The notes beneath the pieces were generated by a model. The model saw only the letters and a program-made list of their open reading frames with translations, was not told the origin of the DNA and searched no databases. A stretch of 64,000 nucleotides of DNA from Streptomonospora sp. PA3 (GTDB lineage: Bacteria > Actinomycetota > Actinomycetes > Streptosporangiales > Streptosporangiaceae). Position 1 is the stretch's first letter, and each line of letters starts with the position of its first letter. A program made the position numbers and the translations under genes. The stretch spans positions 597,983 through 661,982 of the forward strand of contig NZ_VTZW01000019.1 in the NCBI RefSeq assembly GCF_009728995.1, written 5' to 3'. Of the stretch, positions 33,561 through 42,421 are shown in pieces.

Positions 33561-34208
33561 TCAGCCCTGTCCTTCGGGCTCCTCGGCGCCGGTGTAGAAG
33601 GCGGTCGTGCGCTCGGCCGCCCTGCGGGCGGCCTCCTCCTCGGTCCCGGAGTCGACGCTGGCCCGGCGCCAGCGGTCGCTGCTCGCCGCGATGAAGCGCC
33701 GGCCCTCGTCGGTGACCGACCACTCCTCGGCCTCGGCGGGACCGATGCCCGATCCGGTGCCCAGGTGGGCGGACAGCCCCATGAACGCCAGGTCGTAGCC
33801 GACACCCACGGCGCCCGGCCCGAACCGGTCCCAGAAGTCGTCGTCGACGTGGGCGATGTGCACCAGCTCCAGCCGGGTCCCGGCGGGCTCGGCGGCGACG
33901 CTCACCTCGATCCAGCTGACGTCGTCGCCGTACTCCCAGGTGGCGGTGAAGGCCGAGGGCGGATCGCAGGTGGTGATGGTGCCGCTGGCGTTGCCCTCGA
34001 TCCGGTAGTGGCCGCCTTCGCGCAGATCGCCGGATACGGGGGCGAACCAGCGCGGGAGGCGCTCGGGGTTGGTGACGGCGTCCCACACGTCGTGGACGGG
34101 GGCGTCGTAGGTCTGGCTGATCGTCATCACGCGGGCCTCGCCGGCGTCCAGCATCCGCGTGCCCACGCGGCGGCGTACGGCGCTGATCTGGTGGTCGACG
34201 TCTGTCAC
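33561..34208 (-). CDS. SRPBCC/AHSA1-domain protein
   Basis: 215 residues with an AHSA1-like START fold: ISQTYDAPVHDVWDAVTNPE near 30, LPRWFAPVSGDLREGGHYRI, SGTITTCDPPSAFTATWEYG near 75 and a C-terminal helix around FWDRFGPGAVGVGYDLAFMG. A further 50 residues (WSVTDEGRRFIAASSDRWRR onward) extend it beyond the standard domain. Such proteins bind hydrophobic ligands; the function is unknown. The ArsR gene 27 bases upstream on the same strand is the common partner of this family. Confidence 0.88.
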   Translation of the reverse strand: MTDVDHQISAVRRRVGTRMLDAGEARVMTISQTYDAPVHDVWDAVTNPERLPRWFAPVSGDLREGGHYRIEGNASGTITTCDPPSAFTATWEYGDDVSWIEVSVAAEPAGTRLELVHIAHVDDDFWDRFGPGAVGVGYDLAFMGLSAHLGTGSGIGPAEAEEWSVTDEGRRFIAASSDRWRRASVDSGTEEEAARRAAERTTAFYTGAEEPEGQG

Positions 34209-34235
34209 GGTGGTCTCCTCGGGATCGGGCGGGTC

Positions 34236-34601
34236 TCACTCGGGCTCGCCGGCGTCGGCGCCGCCGCCCTCGCGGATGCGGCGCTCGCGCCGTCCCCGGG
34301 CCAGCTCGGTGGCCAGGGCGTCGAAGCGGGGCGCCCAGAAGAGCCGGAACCGGTCGAGCCATTCGTCGATGTCGCGCAGGGGTCCGGGGTTGACCGCGTA
34401 CAGGCGCCGCGTCCCCTCGGGGCGCACCGTGGCGAACCCGCTCTCGCGCAGCACCTTGAGGTGCTGGGAGACGGCGGGCTGGCTGATCCCGAACTCCTCC
34501 CTGATGACCGCGCTCACCGCTCCGGAGGTCGACTCGCCTTCCGCGAGGAGTTCGAGGATCCGGCGGCGCACAGGGTCGCCGAGCACGTCGAACGCGTTCA
34601 T
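34236..34601 (-). CDS. ArsR-family winged-helix regulator
   Basis: 121 residues from the ATG at 34601. HTH: FDVLGDPVRRRILELLAEGE near 4, ISQPAVSQHLKVLRESGFAT near 43, wing VRPEGTRRLYAV; C-terminal WLDRFRLFWAPRFDALATEL typical of the subgroup linked to SRPBCC proteins. No Cys pair, so metal sensing is unlikely. The start is uncertain: the ATG directly follows GGGGAG without spacing, and an in-frame GTG at 34616 would add five residues. An AT-rich palindrome lies just upstream. It probably represses itself and the SRPBCC gene. Confidence 0.88.
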   Translation of the reverse strand: MNAFDVLGDPVRRRILELLAEGESTSGAVSAVIREEFGISQPAVSQHLKVLRESGFATVRPEGTRRLYAVNPGPLRDIDEWLDRFRLFWAPRFDALATELARGRRERRIREGGGADAGEPE

Positions 34602-34621
34602 CTCCCCAATGTACACCTGCG

Positions 34622-34633
34622 GCTTATATAAGC
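34622..34633. promoter_or_regulatory. Palindrome upstream of arsR-type gene
   Basis: GCTTATATAAGC, a perfect twelve-base palindrome, within an AT-rich island (34621-34650) that contrasts with its surroundings. Position and symmetry fit an ArsR autoregulatory operator. Confidence 0.5.
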
Positions 34634-34732
34634 AAGCATTTAAACTTCCGTGTCGCGGATCTCCCGCGGACCTCCGCCCAGGCGCGCCCGCGGACCGCGC
34701 CGGCCGGTGCCGTTCCGGCCCCCTCGTGCGAG

Positions 34733-34749
34733 GTACTACAGTCTGTCGT
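34733..34749 (+). promoter_or_regulatory. Shared 17-base element at ctaA, probably promoter/operator
   Basis: GTACTACAGTCTGTCGT, directly before the ctaA ATG at 34750. The same sequence with one change (A for C at position 11) lies upstream of ctaB on the other strand. It contains TACTACA and TGTCGTA arms three bases apart, resembling BlaI/MecI-type operators (TACTACA-TGTAGTA), and a -10-like TACAGT (34737-34742) which would place the transcript start at or next to the ATG, giving a leaderless mRNA. Regulator identity is inference. Confidence 0.6.
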
Positions 34750-35820
34750 ATGCGTGGTCTCCCAGCTCCGGCCCCCTATGCGGCCGACGACATCCAGCTG
34801 CTGAACCTTCCTCTGTGGGCCTGGCAGATCGCGCTGGCCGCAATCGGAATCGCCGTGCTGGCCCTGCTGGCCCGCAGCGTGTGGCGGCCCACCACCGCCG
34901 CGCTGCGCTGGTGGGGCCTGGGCAACATCGTGGTCAACGTCGGCATCGCCGTGACCGGTGCGACGGTGCGGGTGACCTCCTCGGGCCTGGGCTGCTCGGA
35001 GTGGCCCCGCTGCACCGAGGAGAGCTTCGTGCCCGTCGACACCGGGCACTCCGCGATCAACGCCGCCATCGAGTTCGGCAACCGCACGCTGACCTTCCTG
35101 GTGCTCGCCGTGGGCGTCATCGTCTTCGTCGCCACCCTGCGTCTGCGGCCGCGCCGCCGCGACCTGCTCGTCTATGCCACGCTCATTCCCCTCGGCGTGC
35201 TGGGCCAAGCCGTCGTCGGCGGCATCACCGTCTGGAGCGACCTGCACCCGGCCTCGGTGGCCGCCCACTTCCTGCTGTCGATGCTGGTCGTGGTCCTGAC
35301 GATGGCCTACTACGTGCGCTGCCGCGAACCCCGCGGGCGCCTGCGCCCCACCGTGGGCCGCCCGCTGCGCGTGCTGGCCACCGCCATGGTGCCGCTGGGG
35401 TTCGCGCTGCTGGTGGCCGGCACCGTGGTCACCGGCACCGGTCCGCACGGCGGCGATGCCCAGGCGCAGCGCTGGGACTTCGACATGGTCGCGGTGGCGC
35501 GCATCCACTCCGCACTGGCCTGGGCGGTGCTGGCGGGAGCGGTGGTGACCGCGGCGGCCGCCGCCCGGCGCCGCACGCCCGCGCCCCTGCGCACGGCCGC
35601 CTGGCTGCTGCTGGCGGCCGTGCTCGCCCAGGGCGCCGTGGGCTACACCCAGTACCTGCTGGGCCTGCCCGAATGGCTGGTCGTGCTGCACGTGCTGGGG
35701 TCGGGGCTGGTGTGGGCCGCGATCCTGCGCGTGTACTTCGCCACCGCCGAGCGGGTGGCGCTCACCAGCCCTGACCCGGCCCCGGCTGCTGCGGCGGGTA
35801 CGGCGGCTGCCCGGGATTAG
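34750..35820 (+). CDS. ctaA: Heme A synthase, COX15/CtaA family
   Basis: 356 residues with about eight membrane segments. CtaA converts heme O to heme A for aa3-type cytochrome oxidase. Visible: GATVRVTSSGLGCSEWPRC near 75, the heme-ligand-like His in DTGHSAINAAIEFGNRTLTF near 97, HPASVAAHFLLSML near 165, TVVTGTGPHGGD near 225, ARIHSALAW near 250 and a late LVVLHVLGSGLVWA near 315. Start ATG at 34750, immediately after the shared element and without ribosome binding site, consistent with leaderless translation. Its last 59 bases overlap the end of the convergent prsW-like gene. Confidence 0.93.
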   Translation: MRGLPAPAPYAADDIQLLNLPLWAWQIALAAIGIAVLALLARSVWRPTTAALRWWGLGNIVVNVGIAVTGATVRVTSSGLGCSEWPRCTEESFVPVDTGHSAINAAIEFGNRTLTFLVLAVGVIVFVATLRLRPRRRDLLVYATLIPLGVLGQAVVGGITVWSDLHPASVAAHFLLSMLVVVLTMAYYVRCREPRGRLRPTVGRPLRVLATAMVPLGFALLVAGTVVTGTGPHGGDAQAQRWDFDMVAVARIHSALAWAVLAGAVVTAAAAARRRTPAPLRTAAWLLLAAVLAQGAVGYTQYLLGLPEWLVVLHVLGSGLVWAAILRVYFATAERVALTSPDPAPAAAAGTAAARD

Positions 35821-37117
35821 GCGGCGGGGCGCCGGGAGCGCCCGGCGCCGGCGGCTGCTGGGCCGCGCGCTGCTGCTGGGCCTGGGCGATGACGTGCGCG
35901 AAGTCGGCCCGCTGCAGGAACCCGGAGTCGGTCGCGGCGGGCGCCCACGCCGGCGCGGCGGGCTGCTGCACGTGGCCGAGGAAGGCGGTGCGGGCCGCGT
36001 GCATCAGCGCGAGGAAGCTGTCGCGGCGCTCCTCCCAGGCGGGCCGGGCGACGCCGCGGGCCAGGCGCTGGTGCAGCAGCGCCAGCTCGGTGGCGGCCAG
36101 CTGGTAGTCCTTCATGGCTTTGCGCCCGCGCTGGCCCGCGTTGCGCTGCGCCCAGCTGCGCGCCCCGCGCCGCCCCGGGATGGAGCTGAGCATTCGCACG
36201 TCGGCCGGGGTGACCAGGCCGGTGGAGACATAGGGCGGCAGGAAGTGCGCGATCGCGGCCACCTGGCGGCGGCGGTCCTGCACGGCCAGCACGATGATCG
36301 AGATCAGGACGAAGAACAGCACCAGGTATGCCACGCCGAACCCCGCCCAGCCGAACGCGGTGGAGGCGTTCCACAGCCCGTGCAGCACCACGGCGCCGAT
36401 CCAGCCCAGGACGGGGGCGACCATCCGCCCGCCGCCGCGGTTGATGGCGGCGTAGGCGACGCCGATGCCGATCATCGCGGTGTAGAGCGGGTGCCCGAAG
36501 GGGGAGATGAGCCCGCGCAGCACGAAGGTGAAGCCCAGTCCGAAGGCGCCTTCGCTGAGGTAGGAGCTGAGGAAGTAGAGGATGTTCTCGGTGAAGGCGA
36601 ATCCGGTGGCGACCATCGCCGCGTAGATGACGCCGTCGGTCAGCGAGTCCAGCTCGTAGCGCCGCCGCCACAGCATGATCAGCAGCACGGCGCCCTTGGC
36701 GCTCTCCTCGACCACGGGCGCGCCCACGGCGGTGGAGACGAAGTCGCCCATCGACTGGCCGAAGGCCGGGACGGTAACGAAGGCCATGCCCGCCGTGTTG
36801 AGGATGAAGGAGACCACCACGGCCACGCCCGCGCCCCACAGGAACGCGAAGAGGAGCACCATCCCCGGCTCGGGTTCGAGCCGGTCGAGCATCAGGATGA
36901 GGGGGATGAGGATCGCCACGGGGATGATCGCGGCGAACAGGCTGATGACGAACCCCACGGCACCGGCCACCCCGCCGCCGGCCAGGCCCGACCACAGCAG
37001 GTAGGCGAACATGGCCAGCATGCAGATCACGCTGATGACGATGCCGATGGTGAGTCCGACGGAGCGGCGGCCGGGCTTGCGCCCCTCCAGAATGGCTTTG
37101 GCGTCTAGTGCGGGCAT
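35762..37117 (-). CDS. PrsW-family intramembrane metalloprotease
   Basis: 451 residues. Eight or so membrane segments in residues 20-285 carry the PrsW motifs: PVVEESAKG near 137 (EExxK), FAFTENILYFLSSY near 172, FGHPLYTAMIGIG near 205 and VVLHGLWNAST near 243. The Glu and His residues form the zinc-type active site. PrsW cleaves membrane anti-sigma factors in Bacillus. Beyond 290 is a cytoplasmic region with LLHQRLARGVARPAWEERRD, ending in a Pro/Gln/Gly-rich tail. The tail-coding end overlaps ctaA by 59 bases on the opposite strand. The target here is unknown. Confidence 0.9.
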   Translation of the reverse strand: MPALDAKAILEGRKPGRRSVGLTIGIVISVICMLAMFAYLLWSGLAGGGVAGAVGFVISLFAAIIPVAILIPLILMLDRLEPEPGMVLLFAFLWGAGVAVVVSFILNTAGMAFVTVPAFGQSMGDFVSTAVGAPVVEESAKGAVLLIMLWRRRYELDSLTDGVIYAAMVATGFAFTENILYFLSSYLSEGAFGLGFTFVLRGLISPFGHPLYTAMIGIGVAYAAINRGGGRMVAPVLGWIGAVVLHGLWNASTAFGWAGFGVAYLVLFFVLISIIVLAVQDRRRQVAAIAHFLPPYVSTGLVTPADVRMLSSIPGRRGARSWAQRNAGQRGRKAMKDYQLAATELALLHQRLARGVARPAWEERRDSFLALMHAARTAFLGHVQQPAAPAWAPAATDSGFLQRADFAHVIAQAQQQRAAQQPPAPGAPGAPPPNPGQPPYPPQQPGPGQGW

Positions 37118-37286
37118 GGCCTCAGATCGTAGTGGTTGGCGGGAGCGCGCAGGAATCGCGGAAGGGCGGCCAGCAGCGGAATCGCCGGTTTCGGCGGCGA
37201 TTGCCCCGTTCGGAGCCGGCGGCGGCCACTACCGGCCACCAACGCGGCCTTGACGGTGCGGCGCGGGGCCGCGGATCAGCGCGGGC

Positions 37287-38270
37287 TCAGCCCAGCAGGC
37301 CGGCCAGCAGCGGGTCGACGGTCACGGCGCAGAACAGCAGCGCGAGGTAGGCGTTGGACAGGTGGAAGAAGCCCATCGTCGACAGCCTCGGGCCCGTCAC
37401 GCCGGCGCGCACCCGCGCCAGCAGCCGGTGGGCCTGCACCAGCAGCAGCACCCCCAGCACCAGCGCGACCACCGGGTAGAACAGCGTGGTGCCGGCGACC
37501 GGCCACAGCAGCAGGGAGGTCACCACCGTCGCCCAGCTGTAGAGCACGCACTCCAGCAGGACCCGCCGGTCGGTCGCCACCACCGGCAGCATCGGCACCT
37601 TGGCGGCGGCGTAGTCCTCGCGGTAGCGCATCGCCAGAGCCCAGGTGTGCGGCGGGGTCCAGAAGAACACCACCAGGAAGAGCACGAACGGCGCCCAGTC
37701 CAGCCGGTTGGTGATCGCGCTCCAGCCGATCAGCACCGGCATGCAGCCGGCGATGCCGCCCCACACCACGTTCTGCGCCGTCCGCCGCTTGAGCAGCATG
37801 GTGTAGACGAAGATGTAGAAGAGGATCGCGAAGGCCGACAGCGCCGCCGAAAGCGGGTTGACCAGCAGGGCGAACCCGGCCGTGGAGCCCGCGGCCAGCA
37901 CCAGCCCGTAGATCAGCGCCCCCCGCGGGGTCACGCGCGCCATGGCCACCGGCCGCCGCCGGGTGCGGCGCATCTCCTGGTCGATGTCGCGGTCGATGAA
38001 GCAGTTGATCGCGTTGGCGCTGGCCGCCGACATGGTGCCGAAGACCAGGGTGGCCAGCGCGGTTCCCAGGGGCGGAACTCCCGCGGCGGCCACGAACATC
38101 ACCGGGATCGTGGTGATCAGCAGCAGTTCGATGACCCGCGGCTTGGACAGGGCGACATAGGCGCGCACCTGTGCCAGCAGGGCCGCGCCCGGCGAATCCG
38201 GGTGCCGTGCGCCCGCGTCGCCGGCGGCCTCGCCGGGCGCGGGGTGGGTGGAACCGTCCGTGAGCGCCAT
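37287..38270 (-). CDS. ctaB: Heme O synthase (protoheme IX farnesyltransferase)
   Basis: 327 residues, UbiA prenyltransferase superfamily, about nine membrane segments. Prenyl-diphosphate/Mg motif [19 protein letters not shown] near 105 (NxxxDxxxD) and the second motif [20 protein letters not shown] near 225. It adds farnesyl to heme b, the step before CtaA. The first 35 residues are a hydrophilic extension rich in Ala, Gly and Asp. The ATG at 38270 has a weak ribosome site; upstream in-frame Val codons are GTC, so no better start exists. The shared element with ctaA lies 170 bases upstream. Confidence 0.94.
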   Translation of the reverse strand: MALTDGSTHPAPGEAAGDAGARHPDSPGAALLAQVRAYVALSKPRVIELLLITTIPVMFVAAAGVPPLGTALATLVFGTMSAASANAINCFIDRDIDQEMRRTRRRPVAMARVTPRGALIYGLVLAAGSTAGFALLVNPLSAALSAFAILFYIFVYTMLLKRRTAQNVVWGGIAGCMPVLIGWSAITNRLDWAPFVLFLVVFFWTPPHTWALAMRYREDYAAAKVPMLPVVATDRRVLLECVLYSWATVVTSLLLWPVAGTTLFYPVVALVLGVLLLVQAHRLLARVRAGVTGPRLSTMGFFHLSNAYLALLFCAVTVDPLLAGLLG

Positions 38271-38439
38271 CAGTGCCGCCGCGCCGTCGGCCCGGCCCCG
38301 GGCACCGTGGATTCGGGGGACATCCGCTCTCCGGACACTGACACGCTCAACCTCAACGGAACTCAGGGGTCTGATCTGCTCGCCACAGCGGGGGCCTTCG
38401 CGCACCGGCGCCGACACCGGTCCAGGGACAACCCCGTCA

Positions 38440-38456
38440 ACGACATACTGTAGTAC
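38440..38456 (-). promoter_or_regulatory. Shared 17-base element upstream of ctaB
   Basis: On the minus strand GTACTACAGTATGTCGT, 16 of 17 identical to the element at ctaA. If TACAGT is the -10, ctaB would have a 5' leader of about 170 bases. Within that leader a 27-codon frame begins MSLTGLSL at the ATG overlapping the element; I do not call it a gene. Confidence 0.55.
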
Positions 38457-38903
38457 TTGCCCCGGACGCACCTTGACGGGGTCCCGCACCGGCGACGCGC
38501 CGCCCGCCCGCGCGGCCCGCCCGGCCCACCGCGGGCGCCGTGCCGGTCCGCGCCGCCCGGGTGCAGGGTCGCACACCCGGCGCCGCCGCGCACGGGCGCC
38601 GCGCGGCGCCCGCCCGCGCCCCCACCTGCGGCGCGCCGCGATGAGACGTGTCGGACATAGGCGGCCGAGTCGGAGGGCGATAGGCTCGCACACGGTCGCA
38701 CGTGTCACCTCCGGCGGGCATCCCCGGTCCCGATCCGGGACCTGCCGTCCGGCGCTAGCGGCCCGGCGGCCCCCTCCCACGGCATCCGTGCGCCGGCACC
38801 CGCGGGATCCAGGCCACCGCGACCCTTGGACAACCCACATTCACGATCCCGGGCGGCGCGTGTCCGGGATCAGCTGGATGCGCGAAAGGAGCCCTGAGCC
38901 CGC
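38457..38903. other. Divergent intergenic region between ctaB and tkt
   Basis: About 450 bases with no supportable gene. It must hold the transketolase promoter and the upstream part of the ctaB promoter. The frames running through it are arginine- and proline-rich GC shadows. Confidence 0.6.
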
Positions 38904-41024
38904 GTGAACATCGACACCTCCAAGTCCCTTGAGTGGTCGGAGCTGGACCGGCGCGCAGTGGACGCGGTCCGCGCCCTCGCGATGGACGCGGTCGAGGAGG
39001 CGGGCTCCGGCCACCCCGGCACCGCGATGAGCCTCGCGCCGGCGGCCTACCTGCTGTTCCAGAAGGTCATGCGGCACGACCCCACCGAACCCTCCTGGGT
39101 CGGCCGCGACCGCTTCGTCCTCTCCTGCGGCCACTCCAGCCTCACCCTCTACATCCAGCTCTTCCTGGCCGGCTACGGGCTGACCCTGGAGGACCTGAAG
39201 CGGCTTCGACAGTGGGACAGCCTCACCCCCGGCCACCCCGAGGTCGGCCACACTCCGGGGGTGGAGACCACCACCGGCCCGCTGGGCCAGGGCATCGGCA
39301 ACGCCGTGGGCATGGCCATGGCCGCCCGCCGCGAGCGCGGCCTGTTCGACCCCGAGTCGGCCCCCGGCGAGAGCCCCTTCGACCACTTCGTCTACGCCGT
39401 GTGCTCCGACGGCGACGTCCAGGAGGGCGTCAGCCACGAGGCCAGCGCCCTGGCGGGCACCCAGAAGCTGGGCAACCTGGTCCTCATCTACGACGACAAC
39501 CACATCTCCATCGAGGACGACACCCAGATCGCCTTCTCCGAGGACGTCGCCGCCCGCTACACCGCCTACGGCTGGCACGTCCAGGAGGTCGACTGGACGG
39601 CCGGCGGCGGCTACCACGAGGACGTGGAGGTGCTGTACCGGGCGGTGCTGGCCGCCCAGGCCGAGACCGAGCGCCCCTCCTTCATCCGGCTGCGCACCGT
39701 CATCGGCTGGCCCTCGCCCAACAAGCAGAACACCGGCGCCATCCACGGCGCGGCCATGGGCGCCGAGGAGGTGGCCGCCACAAAGCGCGAATTGGGCCTC
39801 GACCCCGCGCTGACCTTCCACGTCGCCGAGGACGTGCTCGACCACGCCCGCGGCGCGGTGGAGCGCGGCCGCGCCGCGCGCACCGAGTGGGAGGCCACCT
39901 TCGCCTCCTGGCGCGGCTCCGCCGGCGAGCGCGCCGAGCTGTTCGACCGGCTGCAGTCGGGCCGGCTGCCCCAGGACTGGGAGAACGCCCTGCCGGTGTT
40001 CGAGGCCGACGAGAAGGGCATGGCCACCCGCAAGGCCAGCGGCGAGGTGCTGAGCGCCGTCGCGCCGGTGCTGCCCGAGCTGTGGGGCGGCTCGGCCGAC
40101 CTGGCCGGCTCCAACAACACCACGCCCAAGGGCGAGCCGTCCTTCATCCCGGAGGAGTACTCCACCAAGGCGTTCTCCGGCAACCGGTTCGGCCGGGTGC
40201 TGCACTTCGGCATCCGCGAGCACGGCATGGGGGCGATCCTCAACGGCATCGCGCTGCACGGGCCCACCCGCCCCTACGGCGGCACGTTCCTGGTCTTCAG
40301 CGACTACATGCGCCCGGCGGTGCGGCTGGCGGCGCTGATGGGCCTGCCGGTGACCTACGTGTGGACCCACGACTCCATCGGGCTGGGCGAGGACGGCCCC
40401 ACCCACCAGCCGGTGGAGCACCTGTGGGCGCTGCGGGCCATCCCCGGCCTGGACGTGGTGCGCCCGGCCGACGCCAACGAGACCGCGGTCGCCTGGCGGA
40501 CCATCCTCGCCAACCGCGAGCGCCCCACCGCGCTGGCGCTGACCCGGCAGAACGTGCCGACCCTGGACCGCGACCGGCTCGCCCCCGCGGAGAACGCGGC
40601 CAAGGGCGGCTACGTGCTGGCCGAGGCCGGCACCGGCAGCCCCGAGGCGCTGATCATCGCCACCGGCAGCGAGGTCCCCATCGCCCTGGAGGCGCGCGAG
40701 CGCCTGGAGGCCGCGGGCACGCCCACGCGCGTGGTCTCGATGCCCAGCGTCGAGTGGTTCCGCCGCCAGGACGCCGCCTACCGCAACAGCGTGCTGCCCC
40801 ACTCGGTGCAGGCGCGCGTCTCGGTCGAGGCCGGCGTCGCGCTGGGCTGGCACGAGTTCATCGGCCCCGCGGGCGAGGCGGTGAGCCTGGAGCACTTCGG
40901 CGCATCGGCGCCCTACACCACCCTTTACGAGCAGTTCGGCCTGACCTCTGAGCGGGTAGTGGCAGCGGTGCACGCGAGCATCGCCAAGCTCGGCGGCGAG
41001 CAGGGTTCCACCACCGGGAATTGA
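38904..41024 (+). CDS. tkt: Transketolase
   Basis: 706 residues. TPP enzyme of the non-oxidative pentose-phosphate pathway moving two-carbon units. Motifs: [20 protein letters not shown] near 34, [19 protein letters not shown] near 74, [17 protein letters not shown], the TPP-binding [19 protein letters not shown] near 168, [19 protein letters not shown] near 435 and [20 protein letters not shown] near 487. The GTG start at 38904 follows AAAGGAG with a 12-base spacer, slightly long. It heads the tkt-tal-zwf-opcA-pgl run typical of actinomycetes. Confidence 0.97.
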   Translation: MNIDTSKSLEWSELDRRAVDAVRALAMDAVEEAGSGHPGTAMSLAPAAYLLFQKVMRHDPTEPSWVGRDRFVLSCGHSSLTLYIQLFLAGYGLTLEDLKRLRQWDSLTPGHPEVGHTPGVETTTGPLGQGIGNAVGMAMAARRERGLFDPESAPGESPFDHFVYAVCSDGDVQEGVSHEASALAGTQKLGNLVLIYDDNHISIEDDTQIAFSEDVAARYTAYGWHVQEVDWTAGGGYHEDVEVLYRAVLAAQAETERPSFIRLRTVIGWPSPNKQNTGAIHGAAMGAEEVAATKRELGLDPALTFHVAEDVLDHARGAVERGRAARTEWEATFASWRGSAGERAELFDRLQSGRLPQDWENALPVFEADEKGMATRKASGEVLSAVAPVLPELWGGSADLAGSNNTTPKGEPSFIPEEYSTKAFSGNRFGRVLHFGIREHGMGAILNGIALHGPTRPYGGTFLVFSDYMRPAVRLAALMGLPVTYVWTHDSIGLGEDGPTHQPVEHLWALRAIPGLDVVRPADANETAVAWRTILANRERPTALALTRQNVPTLDRDRLAPAENAAKGGYVLAEAGTGSPEALIIATGSEVPIALEARERLEAAGTPTRVVSMPSVEWFRRQDAAYRNSVLPHSVQARVSVEAGVALGWHEFIGPAGEAVSLEHFGASAPYTTLYEQFGLTSERVVAAVHASIAKLGGEQGSTTGN

Positions 41025-41106
41025 TCCGGCCCTACGGGAATTCCCGGATATGGGGAACCGAGAAACAGAAGAGCCCGGCACCGCGTCCGGGAAGGAGAGC
41101 GAAGCC

Positions 41107-42213
41107 ATGACCAACCCGCTTCAGACACTGTCCGCCGAGGGTGTGGCGGTCTGGCTGGACGACATCAGCCGGGAGCGCCTGCGCTCGGGCAATCTGCAGC
41201 AGCTCATCACCGACCGCAGCCTGGTGGGTGTCACCTCCAACCCCACCATCTTCGACAAGGCGCTCAAGGAGTCCGACGCCTACGACGACCAGCTGCGCGA
41301 CCTCGCCCGCCGGAAGGTGTCGGTGGACGAGGCCGTCCGCGCGATCACCGGCTACGACATCCGCTGGGCGGCGGACATCCTGCGTCCGACGTATGAGTCC
41401 ACCGGCCGGATCGACGGCCGGGTCTCGCTGGAGGTCGACCCGCGCCTGGCTCGCGACACCGAGCGCACCGTGGCCGAGGCGCGCGCCCTGTGGTGGCTGG
41501 TCGACCGGCCCAACGTGTTCATCAAGATCCCCGCCACGGCCGAAGGGCTGCCGGCGATCACGCGTGCGCTGGCCGAGGGCGTCAACGTCAACGTCACGCT
41601 GATCTTCTCGCTGGACCGCTACCGCGGGGTCATGGACGCGTTCATGGCCGGCCTGGAGCAGGCCCGCGAGAACGGCCGCGACATCTCCCGCATCCAGTCG
41701 GTCGCCTCCTTCTTCGTCAGCCGGGTCGACGCCGAGGTCGACAAGCGGCTGGAGAAGATCGGTAACGACGAGGCCGCCGAGCTGCGGGGCCGCGCGGCCA
41801 TCGCCAACGCGCGCCTGGCCTACGAGGCCTACGAGGAGGCGTTCTCGACCGAGCGGTGGAAGGCCCTGGCCGCCGCCGGCGCGACCCCGCAGCGCCCGCT
41901 GTGGGCGTCGACGGGTGTCAAGGACCCCTCCTACGACGACACCCGCTACGTCACCCAGCTGGTGGCGCCGGGCACGGTCAACACCATGCCCGAGGCCACG
42001 CTGGAGGCGGTCGCCGACCACGCCGAGATCACCGGCGACACCGTGCGCGGCGACTACGACAAGGCGCGCGCGGACATGGCGGCGATCAAGGCCCTGGGCA
42101 TCGACTACGACGACGTCACCGCCACCCTGGAGGACGAGGGCGTCGACAAGTTCGCCAAGTCCTGGGAGGGCCTGCTCGCCCGGGTCTCCGAGCAGCTCGA
42201 CATCCACGGCTGA
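41107..42213 (+). CDS. tal: Transaldolase
   Basis: 368 residues, the longer actinobacterial/plant-type transaldolase. TIM-barrel motifs: [20 protein letters not shown] near 38, [18 protein letters not shown] near 110, [16 protein letters not shown] near 137 with the Schiff-base Lys, [20 protein letters not shown] near 160 and [17 protein letters not shown] near 270. It exchanges three-carbon units between sugar phosphates. ATG at 41107 has AAGGAG nine bases upstream. It lies 82 bases after tkt. Confidence 0.97.
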   Translation: MTNPLQTLSAEGVAVWLDDISRERLRSGNLQQLITDRSLVGVTSNPTIFDKALKESDAYDDQLRDLARRKVSVDEAVRAITGYDIRWAADILRPTYESTGRIDGRVSLEVDPRLARDTERTVAEARALWWLVDRPNVFIKIPATAEGLPAITRALAEGVNVNVTLIFSLDRYRGVMDAFMAGLEQARENGRDISRIQSVASFFVSRVDAEVDKRLEKIGNDEAAELRGRAAIANARLAYEAYEEAFSTERWKALAAAGATPQRPLWASTGVKDPSYDDTRYVTQLVAPGTVNTMPEATLEAVADHAEITGDTVRGDYDKARADMAAIKALGIDYDDVTATLEDEGVDKFAKSWEGLLARVSEQLDIHG

Positions 42214-42421
42214 GACCCCTCGGGCACGGCGCCGGGCAAGCGCCCGCACCGGCCGGGCGGCGCGTCCGGCGCCGCCGGCGGGCTCGTGCGGGCGCTCCCC
42301 GCCGGGGCCCGCGGCCTGGCCGGGGCGGCGCGGTGCCCGGCGCCGCGCGACCGGCCCCGCGGTCGCCTCGGGCGGTCCGCCGGCGCGGAGCACAGCCACC
42401 ATCGACGACACGGGAGCCGAC

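Noticed and set aside
38363-38446. A 27-codon leader peptide before ctaB (MSLTGLSL start)
   Set aside because: It starts inside the shared promoter element and has no ribosome site; it is more likely a by-product of the conserved ATG-like bases in that element.
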